Shown: positions 10,884-19,950 of the stretch, piece by piece
Numbering within the stretch: the first letter of the stretch is position 1
How the letters are laid out: each line of letters begins with the position of its first letter
Source: Propionispira arboris
GTDB taxonomy: Bacteria; Bacillota; Negativicutes; Selenomonadales; Selenomonadaceae
Assembly (NCBI RefSeq): GCF_900109225.1
Contig: NZ_FNZK01000008.1
Span: 62,001 to 126,000 of the forward strand
DNA: 64,000 bases
Direction: 5' to 3'
Made by a program: the position numbers and the translations under genes
The notes under the pieces: generated by a model
What the model saw: only the letters and a program-made list of their open reading frames with translations
Database searches by the model: none
Told to the model about the DNA's origin: nothing

Positions 10884-12242
10884 ATGAAATTAACTTTAGA
10901 AAATATAGATCAATGTTCTTTGTCTGATTTATTAGGAGAAACGATGGAATGCCAATGTGGACAAAAACATCAGATTACTATGAAAAAAGTGATCATTGAG
11001 CCTGGAGCTATTCAAAAAACAGCAACCGTTTTAAGAGAACTTGGATATAAAAAAGCTCTATTAATTTCTGATTCAATTACGTGGAATATTGCTGCTGAAA
11101 AAGTGGCAGATGTTTTAAAAAGAGATCACTTTGATTATAAAATCTACATTTTAGAAGGACGCATTATTCCCGATGAAAAAACGGTGGGGAATATTTTGAT
11201 CCATACTGAAAAAGATTTTGATGTTATTGTTACGGTTGGTACTGGTGTTTTAAATGACCTTGGCAAATTTGTCAGTTTTAAAATGGGTATTGATAATATT
11301 GTAGTTGCTACGGCACCGTCCGTTGATGGATTTGCTTCACAGCATGCCGCACTGGTAATTGGTAATCTTAAAACATCCTATAATACAGCTTGTCCAAAAG
11401 TTATTATTGGTGATGTTGATATTTTAAAAGCGGCACCGATGCCAATGATTATGGGTGGCTGGAGCGATATTATGGGAAAATATTCGGCACTTAGTGATTG
11501 GAAAATCAGCCGCATTGTAAATGATGAGTATTATTGCGATGTTATTTATGAAATGGTGCATAAATCGGTACAAACATGCCGGGATAATATCGAAAAAATT
11601 AAACAACGAGATCCAGAGGCTATTCAATATGTTATGGAAGGGCTTGTCTTAACGGGAATCGCAATGAGCTTTTTAGGAAATTCGCGACCTGCTTCTGGTT
11701 CAGAACATCATTTATCGCATTGTTGGGAAATGCGTTCATTAGCAGACCATACTAATTTGGCACCGCATGGGGTACAAGTTGGTGTAGCGACAACAATCAT
11801 CACGAATTTATACAAAAAGTTGGCAAACATCTCTGTGAATTTTGACGATGCTAAAGCGAAAGCAAAAACATTCAATGAAGTTTCATGGGAAAAAGATGTA
11901 ACGAGTTACTACCATGACAGTGCAAAAGAAATAATTGAAGAAATAAAAACGGAGCAAAGATATTCAGTACAAAACAGATTAATACGTATTCAACGTTTGA
12001 AAGATCATTGGAAGGAGATTCAAGTCATTTTAAATACGATTCCATCTTCGCAACAAATTAGTAATATGCTCAAATCTGCAGGTGCACCAACAACACCAGA
12101 AGAAATTGGAATAACGGTTCAAGATGCGGTAGATTCAATTCGTATGGCAAAAGAAGTGCGATCCAAATATACTATTTTAGGGGTTTTGGATGATCTTGGT
12201 TTATTGGATCGTTTTGCTGAAGAAATAAAAAAAGAATTTTAA
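10884..12242 (+). CDS. Glycerol-1-phosphate dehydrogenase-like (AraM/EgsA family) sugar/polyol phosphate dehydrogenase
   Basis: A 452-residue member of the iron/nickel/zinc-dependent dehydroquinate-synthase-like superfamily, AraM/EgsA branch. Visible features: nucleotide-binding GTGVLNDLGKF, ATAPSVDGFAS, and likely metal ligands in GWSDIMGKY (Asp), SGSEHHLSH (His) and HGVQVGVAT (His). Known AraM/EgsA proteins interconvert glycerol 1-phosphate and DHAP with NAD(P)H. Here it sits between a PTS and an RpiB-type isomerase plus transketolase, so a more likely role is oxidation of a PTS-imported polyol phosphate to a keto-sugar phosphate. That reassignment is inference from context only. It starts 34 bases after EIID, with AGAAAGG upstream. 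Confidence 0.82.
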   Translation: MKLTLENIDQCSLSDLLGETMECQCGQKHQITMKKVIIEPGAIQKTATVLRELGYKKALLISDSITWNIAAEKVADVLKRDHFDYKIYILEGRIIPDEKTVGNILIHTEKDFDVIVTVGTGVLNDLGKFVSFKMGIDNIVVATAPSVDGFASQHAALVIGNLKTSYNTACPKVIIGDVDILKAAPMPMIMGGWSDIMGKYSALSDWKISRIVNDEYYCDVIYEMVHKSVQTCRDNIEKIKQRDPEAIQYVMEGLVLTGIAMSFLGNSRPASGSEHHLSHCWEMRSLADHTNLAPHGVQVGVATTIITNLYKKLANISVNFDDAKAKAKTFNEVSWEKDVTSYYHDSAKEIIEEIKTEQRYSVQNRLIRIQRLKDHWKEIQVILNTIPSSQQISNMLKSAGAPTTPEEIGITVQDAVDSIRMAKEVRSKYTILGVLDDLGLLDRFAEEIKKEF

Positions 12243-12280
12243 AAAGATAAAAGGTTATGCGTCTTGAAAGGAGTCATAAT

Positions 12281-12736
12281 ATGCAGCAAATTATTGTAAT
12301 TGGTAGTGACCATGCAGCGTTTGAATTAAAAACATTTTTAACCAAGCAGCTTCAGACAAGTGGATTTATTGTGGAAGATGTGGGAACGTATAACCAAGAA
12401 TCAGTGGATTATCCGCAATTTGCGCAAGCCGTTGCTGAGAACATAGCTAATGCGCGAGGGGGGAAAAAAGGAATTTTATTATGCGGAACTGGTGTGGGAA
12501 TGTCTATTATGGCAAATAAAGTAAAAGGTGTTCGGGCGGCACTGATTCATGATTTATTTTCGGCGAAATTAACAAGAGAACATAATGACTCAAATGTTTT
12601 ATGTATGGGTGCAAGAGTCATTGCCGCGTCGATGGCATGGGAGATAGTTAACGTCTGGCTGTCAACGCCATTTATAGGAGGAAAACACCACAATCGTATT
12701 GCATTTATTACAAATTATGAACAGAAAAATCTATAG
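12281..12736 (+). CDS. RpiB/LacAB-type sugar-phosphate isomerase
   Basis: A 151-residue cytosolic isomerase of the RpiB/LacA/LacB family. The catalytic Cys lies in LLCGTGVGMSI and the N-terminal GSDHAAFELK phosphate/sugar-binding motif is intact, as is HDLFSAKLTREHNDSNVLCMGAR with its His and Arg. Family members interconvert ribulose- and ribose-5-phosphate, or related sugar phosphates such as allose-6-P or galactose-6-P. The ATG at 12281 has GAAAGGAG at 12266-12273; an earlier in-frame ATG at 12257 lacks a site. Context (PTS, dehydrogenase, transketolase) favours a pentose-phosphate substrate. Confidence 0.88.
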   Translation: MQQIIVIGSDHAAFELKTFLTKQLQTSGFIVEDVGTYNQESVDYPQFAQAVAENIANARGGKKGILLCGTGVGMSIMANKVKGVRAALIHDLFSAKLTREHNDSNVLCMGARVIAASMAWEIVNVWLSTPFIGGKHHNRIAFITNYEQKNL

Positions 12737-12777
12737 CTGGAGTGGATGGATTGAAGAGAAAGGGGAATAAAGGTAAA

Positions 12778-14769
12778 ATGGGAAAAATAGAAGAATCATG
12801 TGTGAATGCATTACGAATTTTGTCCGCAGATCAAGTTGAAAAAGCACAATCTGGTCATCCTGGAATGCCGCTTGGCAGTGCTCCGGCAGTTTATGAATTG
12901 TGGGCAAAGCATATGCGGCATAATCCTAAAAATCCAGAATGGGTCAATCGAGATCGTTTTGTTTTGTCAGCAGGTCATGGGTCGGCACTTTTATATAGTT
13001 TGTTGCACCTTTTTGGCTATGGTCTTACGATTGATGATTTGAAAAATTTCCGTCAGGATGGGTCTTTGACACCAGGACATCCTGAATATGGACATACGAT
13101 GGGAGTTGAAGCAACAACGGGTCCGTTGGGAGCGGGTATGGCAATGGCTGTTGGGATGGCTATTGCTGAAGCGCATTTGGGAGCAATCTTTAATAAACCG
13201 CAGTTTCCGATTGTCGATCATTATACCTATGTTTTAGGTGGAGATGGCTGCTTAATGGAAGGAATTTCATCAGAAGCATTTTCTCTAGCCGGAACGTTGG
13301 GACTTTCTAAATTGATTGTTTTGTATGACAGTAATTCAATTACGATTGAAGGCAGTACAAATCTGGCATTTACAGAAGATGTATGTAAACGTATGGAGGC
13401 TTTTGGGTTTCAAACCATCACCATTGAAGATGGAACGAATTTAGATCAAATTAGCCAAGCTCTTATAGCAGCAAAAGCCGAAAAAGACAAACCATCTTTT
13501 ATAAAAATAAACACTGAAATTGGTTATGGTTGTCCGCCAAAACAAGGGACACCAAGTGTGCATGGAGCACCATTAGGGGCGGAAAATATAAAAATTTTGC
13601 GCCAAACATTGGGTTGGGCTGATTTTGAAGCCTTTAAAATACCAGCGGCTGTTTATCAGCATTATCAAGATATCACACAGATTAAAGTGAAAGAGGAAGA
13701 AGCTTGGGCTGAAATGTTTCAGTCTTATAAAAAACTTTATCCCGAAGCTGCGAAACAGTGGGAGGTTTATCATCAAAAAGGAAATGCAAAATCGTTGTTA
13801 CATGATGAACAATTTTGGGCGTGTGAAAATAAACCGGATGCAACAAGAAATATTTCCGGGCGGTGTATCAATTATTTAAAAGATATTTTTCCTAATTTAA
13901 TTGGTGGCAGCGCAGATCTGGGGTCGTCGAATAAAAGTGTAATGAAAGACAGCGGTGATTTTAGTGCAATTGAATATAAAGGGCGCAATCTACATTTTGG
14001 CGTAAGGGAACTAGCTATGGCTGGTATTGGCAATGGTATTTTATTGCATGGTGGTCTGCGAGCGTATGTAGCAACTTTTTTTGTTTTTAGTGATTATATC
14101 AAACCCATGGCTCGTTTAGCAGCGATTATGCAGTTGCCATTAATCTATATCTTGACACATGATAGTATAGGTGTAGGGGAAGACGGGGCGACACATGAAC
14201 CTATAGAGCAACTCGCTATGCTTCGGGCAATGCCAAATTTTACAGTCTTTAGACCAGCCGATGCAGCTGAAACGGTGGCAGGATGGTATTGTGCCATGAA
14301 TAGTGAAAAAACACCATTTGCATTAGTCTTGACTCGACAAAATTTACCGCAATACGCTGGATCGGGCAAAAAAGCGTTAGCAGGTGCTTATATTATAGAC
14401 CAAACAGACCAGAAAAAACTCGATGGTATTTTAATTGCCAGTGGTTCGGAAGTTGCACTGGCAGTAGCAGCAAAAAAAGAGCTAGCAAAAGAAAATATAG
14501 CAGTTAATGTTGTTAGTATGCCATCTATGGAATTATTTGAACAACAATCGCTGGAATATAAAGAAAGTGTATTGCCAGCTCATATTAGATCGAGAGTTGC
14601 CATTGAAGCTGGTTCTGATTTTGGTTGGGGAAAATATGTTGGTTTAGATGGTGCAGTTATTACGATGCACGAATTTGGTGCATCAGCACCAGCAAATATT
14701 TTATTTGAAAAATATGGCTTTATGGTAGAAAATGTTACAGAAACTATGAAAAAAGTTTTAGGGAAATAA
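12778..14769 (+). CDS. tkt: Transketolase
   Basis: A 663-residue full-length transketolase, a thiamine-diphosphate enzyme transferring two-carbon units between sugar phosphates. Motifs seen: QSGHPGMPLG near the N-terminus, TGPLGAG, the ThDP motif starting GGDGCLMEGISSEA and ending DSN, and HDSIGVGEDGATHEPIEQLA in the pyrimidine-binding domain. The ATG at 12778 gives the N-terminus MGKIEES usual for the family; in-frame GTG (12742) and TTG (12751) are alternatives. As the last gene of a PTS operon it is probably a substrate-induced, not housekeeping, copy. A terminator follows. Confidence 0.93.
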   Translation: MGKIEESCVNALRILSADQVEKAQSGHPGMPLGSAPAVYELWAKHMRHNPKNPEWVNRDRFVLSAGHGSALLYSLLHLFGYGLTIDDLKNFRQDGSLTPGHPEYGHTMGVEATTGPLGAGMAMAVGMAIAEAHLGAIFNKPQFPIVDHYTYVLGGDGCLMEGISSEAFSLAGTLGLSKLIVLYDSNSITIEGSTNLAFTEDVCKRMEAFGFQTITIEDGTNLDQISQALIAAKAEKDKPSFIKINTEIGYGCPPKQGTPSVHGAPLGAENIKILRQTLGWADFEAFKIPAAVYQHYQDITQIKVKEEEAWAEMFQSYKKLYPEAAKQWEVYHQKGNAKSLLHDEQFWACENKPDATRNISGRCINYLKDIFPNLIGGSADLGSSNKSVMKDSGDFSAIEYKGRNLHFGVRELAMAGIGNGILLHGGLRAYVATFFVFSDYIKPMARLAAIMQLPLIYILTHDSIGVGEDGATHEPIEQLAMLRAMPNFTVFRPADAAETVAGWYCAMNSEKTPFALVLTRQNLPQYAGSGKKALAGAYIIDQTDQKKLDGILIASGSEVALAVAAKKELAKENIAVNVVSMPSMELFEQQSLEYKESVLPAHIRSRVAIEAGSDFGWGKYVGLDGAVITMHEFGASAPANILFEKYGFMVENVTETMKKVLGK

Positions 14770-14772
14770 CAC

Positions 14773-14815
14773 AAAAAGCAAAGTATTCTCAATAGGGATA
14801 TACTTTGCTTTTTCT
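14773..14815 (+). terminator. Intrinsic terminator of the PTS/transketolase operon
   Basis: 13-bp stem (14773-14785 with 14801-14813) ending in a T run. It also lies upstream-compatible with the convergent minus-strand MocR gene's end. Confidence 0.85.
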
Positions 14816-14855
14816 GTTACCATAGTGTTGATTTGAAAAAATTTTAAAGTGCAAC

Positions 14856-16364
14856 TCAAATCAGAGGAAGTCCTGCTGCCGGACAGGGCTGTATTTTGTT
14901 TGTCGATAAGGTCATAAGTAACTGACCGATACGGCGTATGCCTTCTTTAAGAAGTTCTTCATTGTGTGTTGCAAAACAGAGTCTGATCTCATTGCTGTGC
15001 GTGCCGTTCGTGTAAAAGGCGATACCGGGAACAAAAGCAACTCTGCTGACAGCGGCACGGTGCATGAGTTCAGTAACCGATATCGGATGTTTTATTTTAC
15101 ACCAAATGTAAAAGCCGCCAGCTGGTACGGAAAAATCAATCGTTTCCTTACAATAACGTCGGAGTGCATGAACCATTGCATCCCGGCGTTTTTTATATTC
15201 ACTGCGAACTTTGGTCAGATGATCGGCAAGAATATTTTCTTCGATACAGACCAAAAGAATGAATTGTGCCAGATTATTGCTGTGCAGGTCAACATGTTGT
15301 TTTTCTTGGGCTAAGCGATTTATTACTGGTTGTGCCGCTGTTACCCAGCCAGTTCGGAGTCCTGGCAGCAGTGTTTTTGAAAACGTACCAATATAGATGA
15401 CACCGCCATAGGTATCAAGACTTTTTAAAGAAGGTGGTGCTGGCTTTTCATAATATAATAAACTATAGGGGTCATCTTCGATGATGACTAAGCGATAACG
15501 TGTGGCAAGTTCAATTAAAGCCTGCCGGTCATCTAATGACATCACACGACCAGTTGGATTTTGAAAAGTCGGAATCGTATACATTAATTTGGGACGATAA
15601 CGGATCAAGTAATCTTCCAAAAGTTCCAGATCTAAATGGTCAGAATCCGGTAATGTTAAGATGCGGGCACCGGCGGCTTCTAAAGCTTGAATGGCACCTA
15701 AATAAGTTGGTGATTCGACGATGACGTAGTCCTGCTGTTCAATAAAAGCTTTTACAGTCAAATAAAGACCTTGCTGTGAGCCGGATACAATGAGGATTTG
15801 ATCTGGTGTTGCCTGACTGCCAAATTGTGACTGCCATTTTGCTATGGCTTGTCGTAAGGGAAAATAACCTTCAGTGGCTATATAGCCGTAGTCCGTGCGA
15901 GTGAAATCATCTTTTCTTTTCGTGAAAGCCAATTCAATCAGGTCAAGCGGGTAAAAGCTTGGATCTGGCATACCAGCCGCCAGTGAAATGGTTTCCTCGG
16001 CGGTTGGCGCTGCAATTAATGTTCGTAAGAGTGAAGCCATTGGCGATTTATATTGAGGAGAAAACAATTGATCCCAGGCCATGGAACCATCAACAGTTGG
16101 TTTTGTACTATCGTTCACATAGGTGCCACTGCCCATTTTTGATTGGATAAGACCACGTTCTTCCAACAAACGGTAGGAACTGAGTGTAGTTGTACGGCTT
16201 ATCTTTAACATTTTTGCCAGTTCTCGTTCAGGCGGTAGTTTCGTACCTCGAGGCAATGTAGAATCTTTAATTTTAGCGGCTAAACAATTTGCTAATTGTA
16301 CATAGAGCGGTGCATCATGTGAAGTGGAAATATGAAGACCAATTATTATTTTAGTGATATCCAT
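14856..16364 (-). CDS. MocR/PdxR-family regulator (GntR HTH fused to class I aminotransferase)
   Basis: A 502-residue fusion. Residues about 1-75 form a GntR winged helix (PLYVQLANCLAAKIKD, LPRGTKLPPERELAKMLKISRTTT, GSGTYV). The rest is a fold-type I aminotransferase domain with the PLP lysine in GTFSKTLLPGLRTGW. Such proteins sense PLP or an amino-acid-derived ligand and regulate a divergent gene. Here it is divergent from an aminotransferase gene at 16548, which is the likely target together with the racemase behind it. The start ATG at 16364 keeps a complete HTH. Confidence 0.9.
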   Translation of the reverse strand: MDITKIIIGLHISTSHDAPLYVQLANCLAAKIKDSTLPRGTKLPPERELAKMLKISRTTTLSSYRLLEERGLIQSKMGSGTYVNDSTKPTVDGSMAWDQLFSPQYKSPMASLLRTLIAAPTAEETISLAAGMPDPSFYPLDLIELAFTKRKDDFTRTDYGYIATEGYFPLRQAIAKWQSQFGSQATPDQILIVSGSQQGLYLTVKAFIEQQDYVIVESPTYLGAIQALEAAGARILTLPDSDHLDLELLEDYLIRYRPKLMYTIPTFQNPTGRVMSLDDRQALIELATRYRLVIIEDDPYSLLYYEKPAPPSLKSLDTYGGVIYIGTFSKTLLPGLRTGWVTAAQPVINRLAQEKQHVDLHSNNLAQFILLVCIEENILADHLTKVRSEYKKRRDAMVHALRRYCKETIDFSVPAGGFYIWCKIKHPISVTELMHRAAVSRVAFVPGIAFYTNGTHSNEIRLCFATHNEELLKEGIRRIGQLLMTLSTNKIQPCPAAGLPLI

Positions 16365-16441
16365 TGTGCATAAAACCCCATTTTTATTTAGAATTATTCG
16401 AATTGGTACTTTATTTATATTATATTGGATATTTACGAAGA

Positions 16442-16460
16442 ATACTATCTTTGTTAGTAT
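16442..16460. promoter_or_regulatory. Inverted repeat in the MocR/aminotransferase divergent promoter region
   Basis: ATACTA at 16442-16447 and TAGTAT at 16455-16460 form a short dyad in the 183-bp intergenic region. It is a candidate operator for the MocR regulator; no experimental or alignment support. Confidence 0.35.
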
Positions 16461-16547
16461 AAATAAAATAAAAAAACTTCTGTGGGAATTTATTGATAGC
16501 CGAAAAACGGTTCACATGGAAACAAGATGATAAGGAGTGGAAAAGTT

Positions 16548-17759
16548 ATGACGGTTACTTTTGCCAGAAGAATGGATGGGCTCAAAGCATCCGAAATACG
16601 TGAAATATTAAAACTTACTCAACAAAAAGATATGATATCTTTTGCTGGAGGGCTGCCAGCGCCAGAATCTTTTCCAGTTGAAGCAATGCAAAAAGTTGCT
16701 CAGAAAGTTTTAGAACAACAGGGCAGTCAAGCGCTTCAATATTCGACTACAGAGGGCTATGAGCCGTTGCGGGAAAAAATCGCTGAGCGAATGAATCGTA
16801 AATTTGCGACAAGTGTTCAGGCGAACAATGTTTTAATCACTTGTGGTTCACAGCAGGCCTTGGATTTTTCAGGAAAATTGTTTTTGAACGAAGGCGACAT
16901 TGTATTATGTGAAAGTCCAACCTATTTGGCGGCAATTAGTGCCTTGAAAGCTTATCAACCGCGCTTTATTGCGATACCAACCGATGCGCAGGGAATGGTG
17001 CTGGCCGAACTCGAGAAAACATTAGCTTCACAGAAAAATGTGAAATTGATTTATGTAATACCGGATTTTCAAAATCCAACAGGCAATTCATGGCCTTTAG
17101 AACGGCGCCGCGGTTTTATGGAAATTATCAATCGATATCATATTCCGGTGATTGAAGATAACCCATATGGTGAATTGCGTTTTGAAAACAAAATTATTCC
17201 AGCTTTAAAGTCAATGGATACGAATGGTTTGGTTATTTTTACCAGCACTTTTTCCAAAACATTTTGTCCGGGACTACGTATCGGTTGGATTGCTGCCGAA
17301 GAAAAATTCATTGAAAAATATGTATTGATTAAACAAGGTGCAGATTTATGCACTTCAATCCGCGGTCAAATGGAAATTGCAACATATATGGACGATTATG
17401 ATTTTGAAGAAAATGTGGAAAAATTAATTCAATTGTATCGAGTCCGGCGCGATGTTATGATTGAAATGTTAGAAAAAAAACTCCCTCAAAATGTGACATT
17501 CACGCACCCACAAGGGGGCCTGTTCCTTTGGGTGCAGCTGCCAGAAGATATAGATGCCAGCGAATTGTTGCAAGATTGTTTAAAAAAGAAAGTTGCTTTT
17601 ATACCAGGCGAGTCTTTTTTCCCTAATGGTGGTGGGAAAAATACATTTCGGCTCAATTATTCCAATATGGCTGAGCTGAATATTCGTGAGGGGATAAAAC
17701 GGCTGGTACAGGCTATTCTTGAATATCAAACTGACTCGAAAAAAAGAGTTGTTGGATAA
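16548..17759 (+). CDS. PLP-dependent class I/II aminotransferase (LysN/2-aminoadipate type)
   Basis: A 403-residue fold-type I aminotransferase. Recognisable features are ISFAGGLPAPESFPVE, YSTTEGYEPLRE, ITCGSQQALD, PDFQNPTGNSW and the PLP lysine in TSTFSKTFCPGLRIGW. This pattern is that of 2-aminoadipate/aromatic/branched-chain aminotransferases of the LysN-like group; the amino acid used is not clear. The ATG at 16548 has AAGGAG at 16532-16537, so an ATG at 16527 is rejected. Divergent from a MocR regulator of similar fold and followed 44 bases later by an amino acid racemase. Confidence 0.87.
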   Translation: MTVTFARRMDGLKASEIREILKLTQQKDMISFAGGLPAPESFPVEAMQKVAQKVLEQQGSQALQYSTTEGYEPLREKIAERMNRKFATSVQANNVLITCGSQQALDFSGKLFLNEGDIVLCESPTYLAAISALKAYQPRFIAIPTDAQGMVLAELEKTLASQKNVKLIYVIPDFQNPTGNSWPLERRRGFMEIINRYHIPVIEDNPYGELRFENKIIPALKSMDTNGLVIFTSTFSKTFCPGLRIGWIAAEEKFIEKYVLIKQGADLCTSIRGQMEIATYMDDYDFEENVEKLIQLYRVRRDVMIEMLEKKLPQNVTFTHPQGGLFLWVQLPEDIDASELLQDCLKKKVAFIPGESFFPNGGGKNTFRLNYSNMAELNIREGIKRLVQAILEYQTDSKKRVVG

Positions 17760-17803
17760 AATGATTATATTTGAAATTTCAATAAAATGAAGGGGCGATA
17801 CCT

Positions 17804-18502
17804 TTGAAAACAATTGGTTTAATAGGTGGTATGAGCTGGGAATCTTCGGTAGATTATTATAAAATAATCAATGAAACAGTCAAAGCTAAACTGGGGGGAC
17901 TTCATTCAGCAAAATGTATTTTATATTCGTTTGAATTTGATCAAATCGAATCGTTGCAGCATCAGGAAAATTGGCAGGAACTTACGAATATTATGGTCGA
18001 TGCAGCAGAAAAATTAAAAAAAAGCGGTGCCGATTTTATTGTAATTTGCACTAATACGATGCATAAAATGGCAGGCGATATTGAAAAACGTGCTGGTATT
18101 AAAGTTCTACATATTGCTGAAGTAACAGCTCAGCAAATTGTTGCTCAAAAAATGAAAAAAGTGGCACTGCTTGGTACGAAATTTACGATGGAACAGGATT
18201 TTTATAAAAAGATATTAACGGAAGATTATCATATTGAAGTTGTAATCCCGAATGAACAGGAACGAAATATTATTCATGCTGTTATTTATAATGAACTTTG
18301 CCAGGGTATTATAAAGGCGTCCTCTAGAGAAGAATACCAGAAAATTATCAATCGTCTGATAGCAAGTGGGGCGGAAGGTATTGTTTTAGGCTGTACGGAA
18401 ATCCCATCTTTAATTCAAGAAAAAGACTGTATGGTGCCACTGTTTAATACAACCAACATCCATGCTGTAGCTGCTGTTGAATTTGCATTAGGGAAAAAAT
18501 AA
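17804..18502 (+). CDS. Aspartate/glutamate racemase family protein
   Basis: A 232-residue PLP-independent racemase of the Asp/Glu/hydantoin family (YgeA-like). The two-cysteine active site is intact: first Cys in VICTNTMHK, second in VLGCTEIP. The N-terminus IGLIGGMSWESSVDYY is typical. The start is TTG at 17804, 8 bases after GAAGGGG. Co-orientation with the aminotransferase suggests a shared role in D-amino acid or amino acid conversion under MocR control; the substrate is unknown. Confidence 0.87.
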   Translation: MKTIGLIGGMSWESSVDYYKIINETVKAKLGGLHSAKCILYSFEFDQIESLQHQENWQELTNIMVDAAEKLKKSGADFIVICTNTMHKMAGDIEKRAGIKVLHIAEVTAQQIVAQKMKKVALLGTKFTMEQDFYKKILTEDYHIEVVIPNEQERNIIHAVIYNELCQGIIKASSREEYQKIINRLIASGAEGIVLGCTEIPSLIQEKDCMVPLFNTTNIHAVAAVEFALGKK

Positions 18503-18517
18503 AAATTTGCCAATAAA

Positions 18518-18556
18518 ACGCAAGATTATATCATCAAGGTATCGTCTTGCTTTTTA
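18518..18556 (+). terminator. Probable intrinsic terminator after the racemase gene
   Basis: Stem GCAAGA (from 18520) with TCTTGC (18545-18550), partly extended with G-T pairs and followed by TTTTTATTT. Moderate strength. Confidence 0.6.
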
Positions 18557-18557
18557 T

Positions 18558-18618
18558 TTGACAAGTTATTTGTAGTGGCATAATATTAATCGCAAAGCGA
18601 GATTAATATTATGCCACT
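18558..18618 (+). promoter_or_regulatory. Sigma-A promoter overlapped by an 18-bp perfect inverted repeat, upstream of the chromate transporter genes
   Basis: TTGACA at 18558-18563, a 17-base spacer and TAATAT at 18581-18586 form a near-consensus promoter. A perfect inverted repeat (18574-18591 and 18601-18618, 9-base loop) covers the -10 box and the start of the transcript. This is the position of a repressor operator; the same sequence would also form a hairpin at the 5' end of the mRNA. Confidence 0.7.
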
Positions 18619-18646
18619 TGGTTTTATAGCGACTGGAGGGATGAAA

Positions 18647-19303
18647 ATGGAAACAGAGGAAAAAACAGCCTGTACTGGAGACATCGCAACGATTGAAATG
18701 GATTCTTTGGCGGGTCTTGAACGAGAGGATTTAACAATTCTAAAATTGTTTTTAACGTGGCTTAAAATAGGTTTTACTTCGTTTGGGGGTGGTGCGATTA
18801 CGCAGTATCTGATTCAAGAGAATTTTATTTATAAACATAAATGGATTACGGCTGAATCATATGCGAATATTATTGGCATGTGCCAAATTACGCCGGGGAT
18901 TAATATAATCGCTTATACCATACTTATTGGTAAGCAGCTGGCTGGTTGGCCGGGCATTCTTGTTTCAGTCCTAGGACTTATTTTGCCAAGTGCCGCTATT
19001 ACCGTTGGCATCTCGGCTATTTATGTGAGTCTCAGTCAATTCCATCGGGTACAATCGGCGTTACATACGGTATTTGCAGCAATTTTTGGTATTTCGCTGG
19101 CAACAAATTGGCGCAACATCAGACCAATTTTACAGAATAATCGCCAGCAAGGTCTTTTGGTATTCAGCGTGTCTTTGGTGATTTTGATTGGCAGCGGTTT
19201 AATTTATGTATTCTTCAATCCATCGGTCATCGTTTTATATCTTTTAGGTGGATTAAGCGGTGCTTTTATTTATTGGTATGCTGCCAGAAAAAAGGTGAAT
19301 TGA
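18647..19303 (+). CDS. Chromate transporter, N-terminal-half subunit (short-chain CHR family)
   Basis: A 218-residue membrane protein of the short-chain CHR family, which functions as a pair of homologous half-size proteins. Motifs: KIGFTSFGGGAITQYLIQE and CQITPGINIIAYTILIGKQLAG. The first about 45 residues are hydrophilic and not recognised. The ATG at 18647 is 7 bases after GGAGG; upstream in-frame ATGs at 18611 and 18641 lie in the operator hairpin or abut the ribosome site. The partner gene follows with a 3-base gap. Chromate efflux is the family label; the physiological substrate in an anaerobe is unproved. Confidence 0.87.
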   Translation: METEEKTACTGDIATIEMDSLAGLEREDLTILKLFLTWLKIGFTSFGGGAITQYLIQENFIYKHKWITAESYANIIGMCQITPGINIIAYTILIGKQLAGWPGILVSVLGLILPSAAITVGISAIYVSLSQFHRVQSALHTVFAAIFGISLATNWRNIRPILQNNRQQGLLVFSVSLVILIGSGLIYVFFNPSVIVLYLLGGLSGAFIYWYAARKKVN

Positions 19304-19306
19304 TAG

Positions 19307-19813
19307 ATGAATTGGTTTTTGTTCTTTTGGGTTGTTTTTAAAGCAATTTTATTTTCAACAGGCGGCTTTGGTCCGCTGCCGAGTCTACATACGGATTTTT
19401 TAGCAAATGGCTGGGCGACGGAAACGCAGTTTGCGGAAGCTTTGTCAATTGGGCAGATAACACCGGGCCCCAATGGCCTTTGGGTGGTTAGCTTATGCTA
19501 TTTAGTAGCAGGAATTCCGGGAGCAGTCTTATCTTGTATTGCTTTGCTCGTACCGCCGCTGTTTGTTTTGTTTGTTCAGCAGTGTTACAATCGGATTGCA
19601 CATCTTCCGGCAACACAAGGTTTATTGGATGGCGTAGTGCTCGTTATCGCCAGTTTTAGTATAATTGTTCTTATGGGAATGTTTCAAAGCAGTGGTCTGG
19701 ATGCTTTGACGGTGGTCATTGCCAGTGTGAGTGCAATACTCGCGGTTACTCGCCGGGTATCGATCAATCTTATTTTGCTATTTGCCGTTGTGATCGGTGC
19801 CGTCATGGGATGA
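19307..19813 (+). CDS. Chromate transporter, C-terminal-half subunit (short-chain CHR family)
   Basis: A 168-residue polytopic protein, second member of the CHR pair. Motifs: STGGFGPLPSLHTDF and SIGQITPGPNGLWVVSL, matching the family repeats FGG and QxxPGPN. It starts three bases after the first subunit's stop, indicating translational coupling. Both halves are probably needed for one functional transporter with antiparallel topology. Confidence 0.88.
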   Translation: MNWFLFFWVVFKAILFSTGGFGPLPSLHTDFLANGWATETQFAEALSIGQITPGPNGLWVVSLCYLVAGIPGAVLSCIALLVPPLFVLFVQQCYNRIAHLPATQGLLDGVVLVIASFSIIVLMGMFQSSGLDALTVVIASVSAILAVTRRVSINLILLFAVVIGAVMG

Positions 19814-19861
19814 TCGCCAGCGGAAAAACGAGTTTGTTTCGACATTGCGCAAAGGATTGAT

Positions 19862-19890
19862 TTGTTTATAGTATGCCAGAGTATTATAAT
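19862..19890 (+). promoter_or_regulatory. Sigma-A promoter for the DJ-1/PfpI gene
   Basis: TTGTTT at 19862-19867, 17-base spacer, TATAAT at 19885-19890; 60 bases upstream of the start codon. Confidence 0.65.
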
Positions 19891-19950
19891 GGAAGTATAG
19901 CAAATTACAGGTGCTAAGTTTCTTTAGAAGTAAGAGAGGATGTAAGGCAT

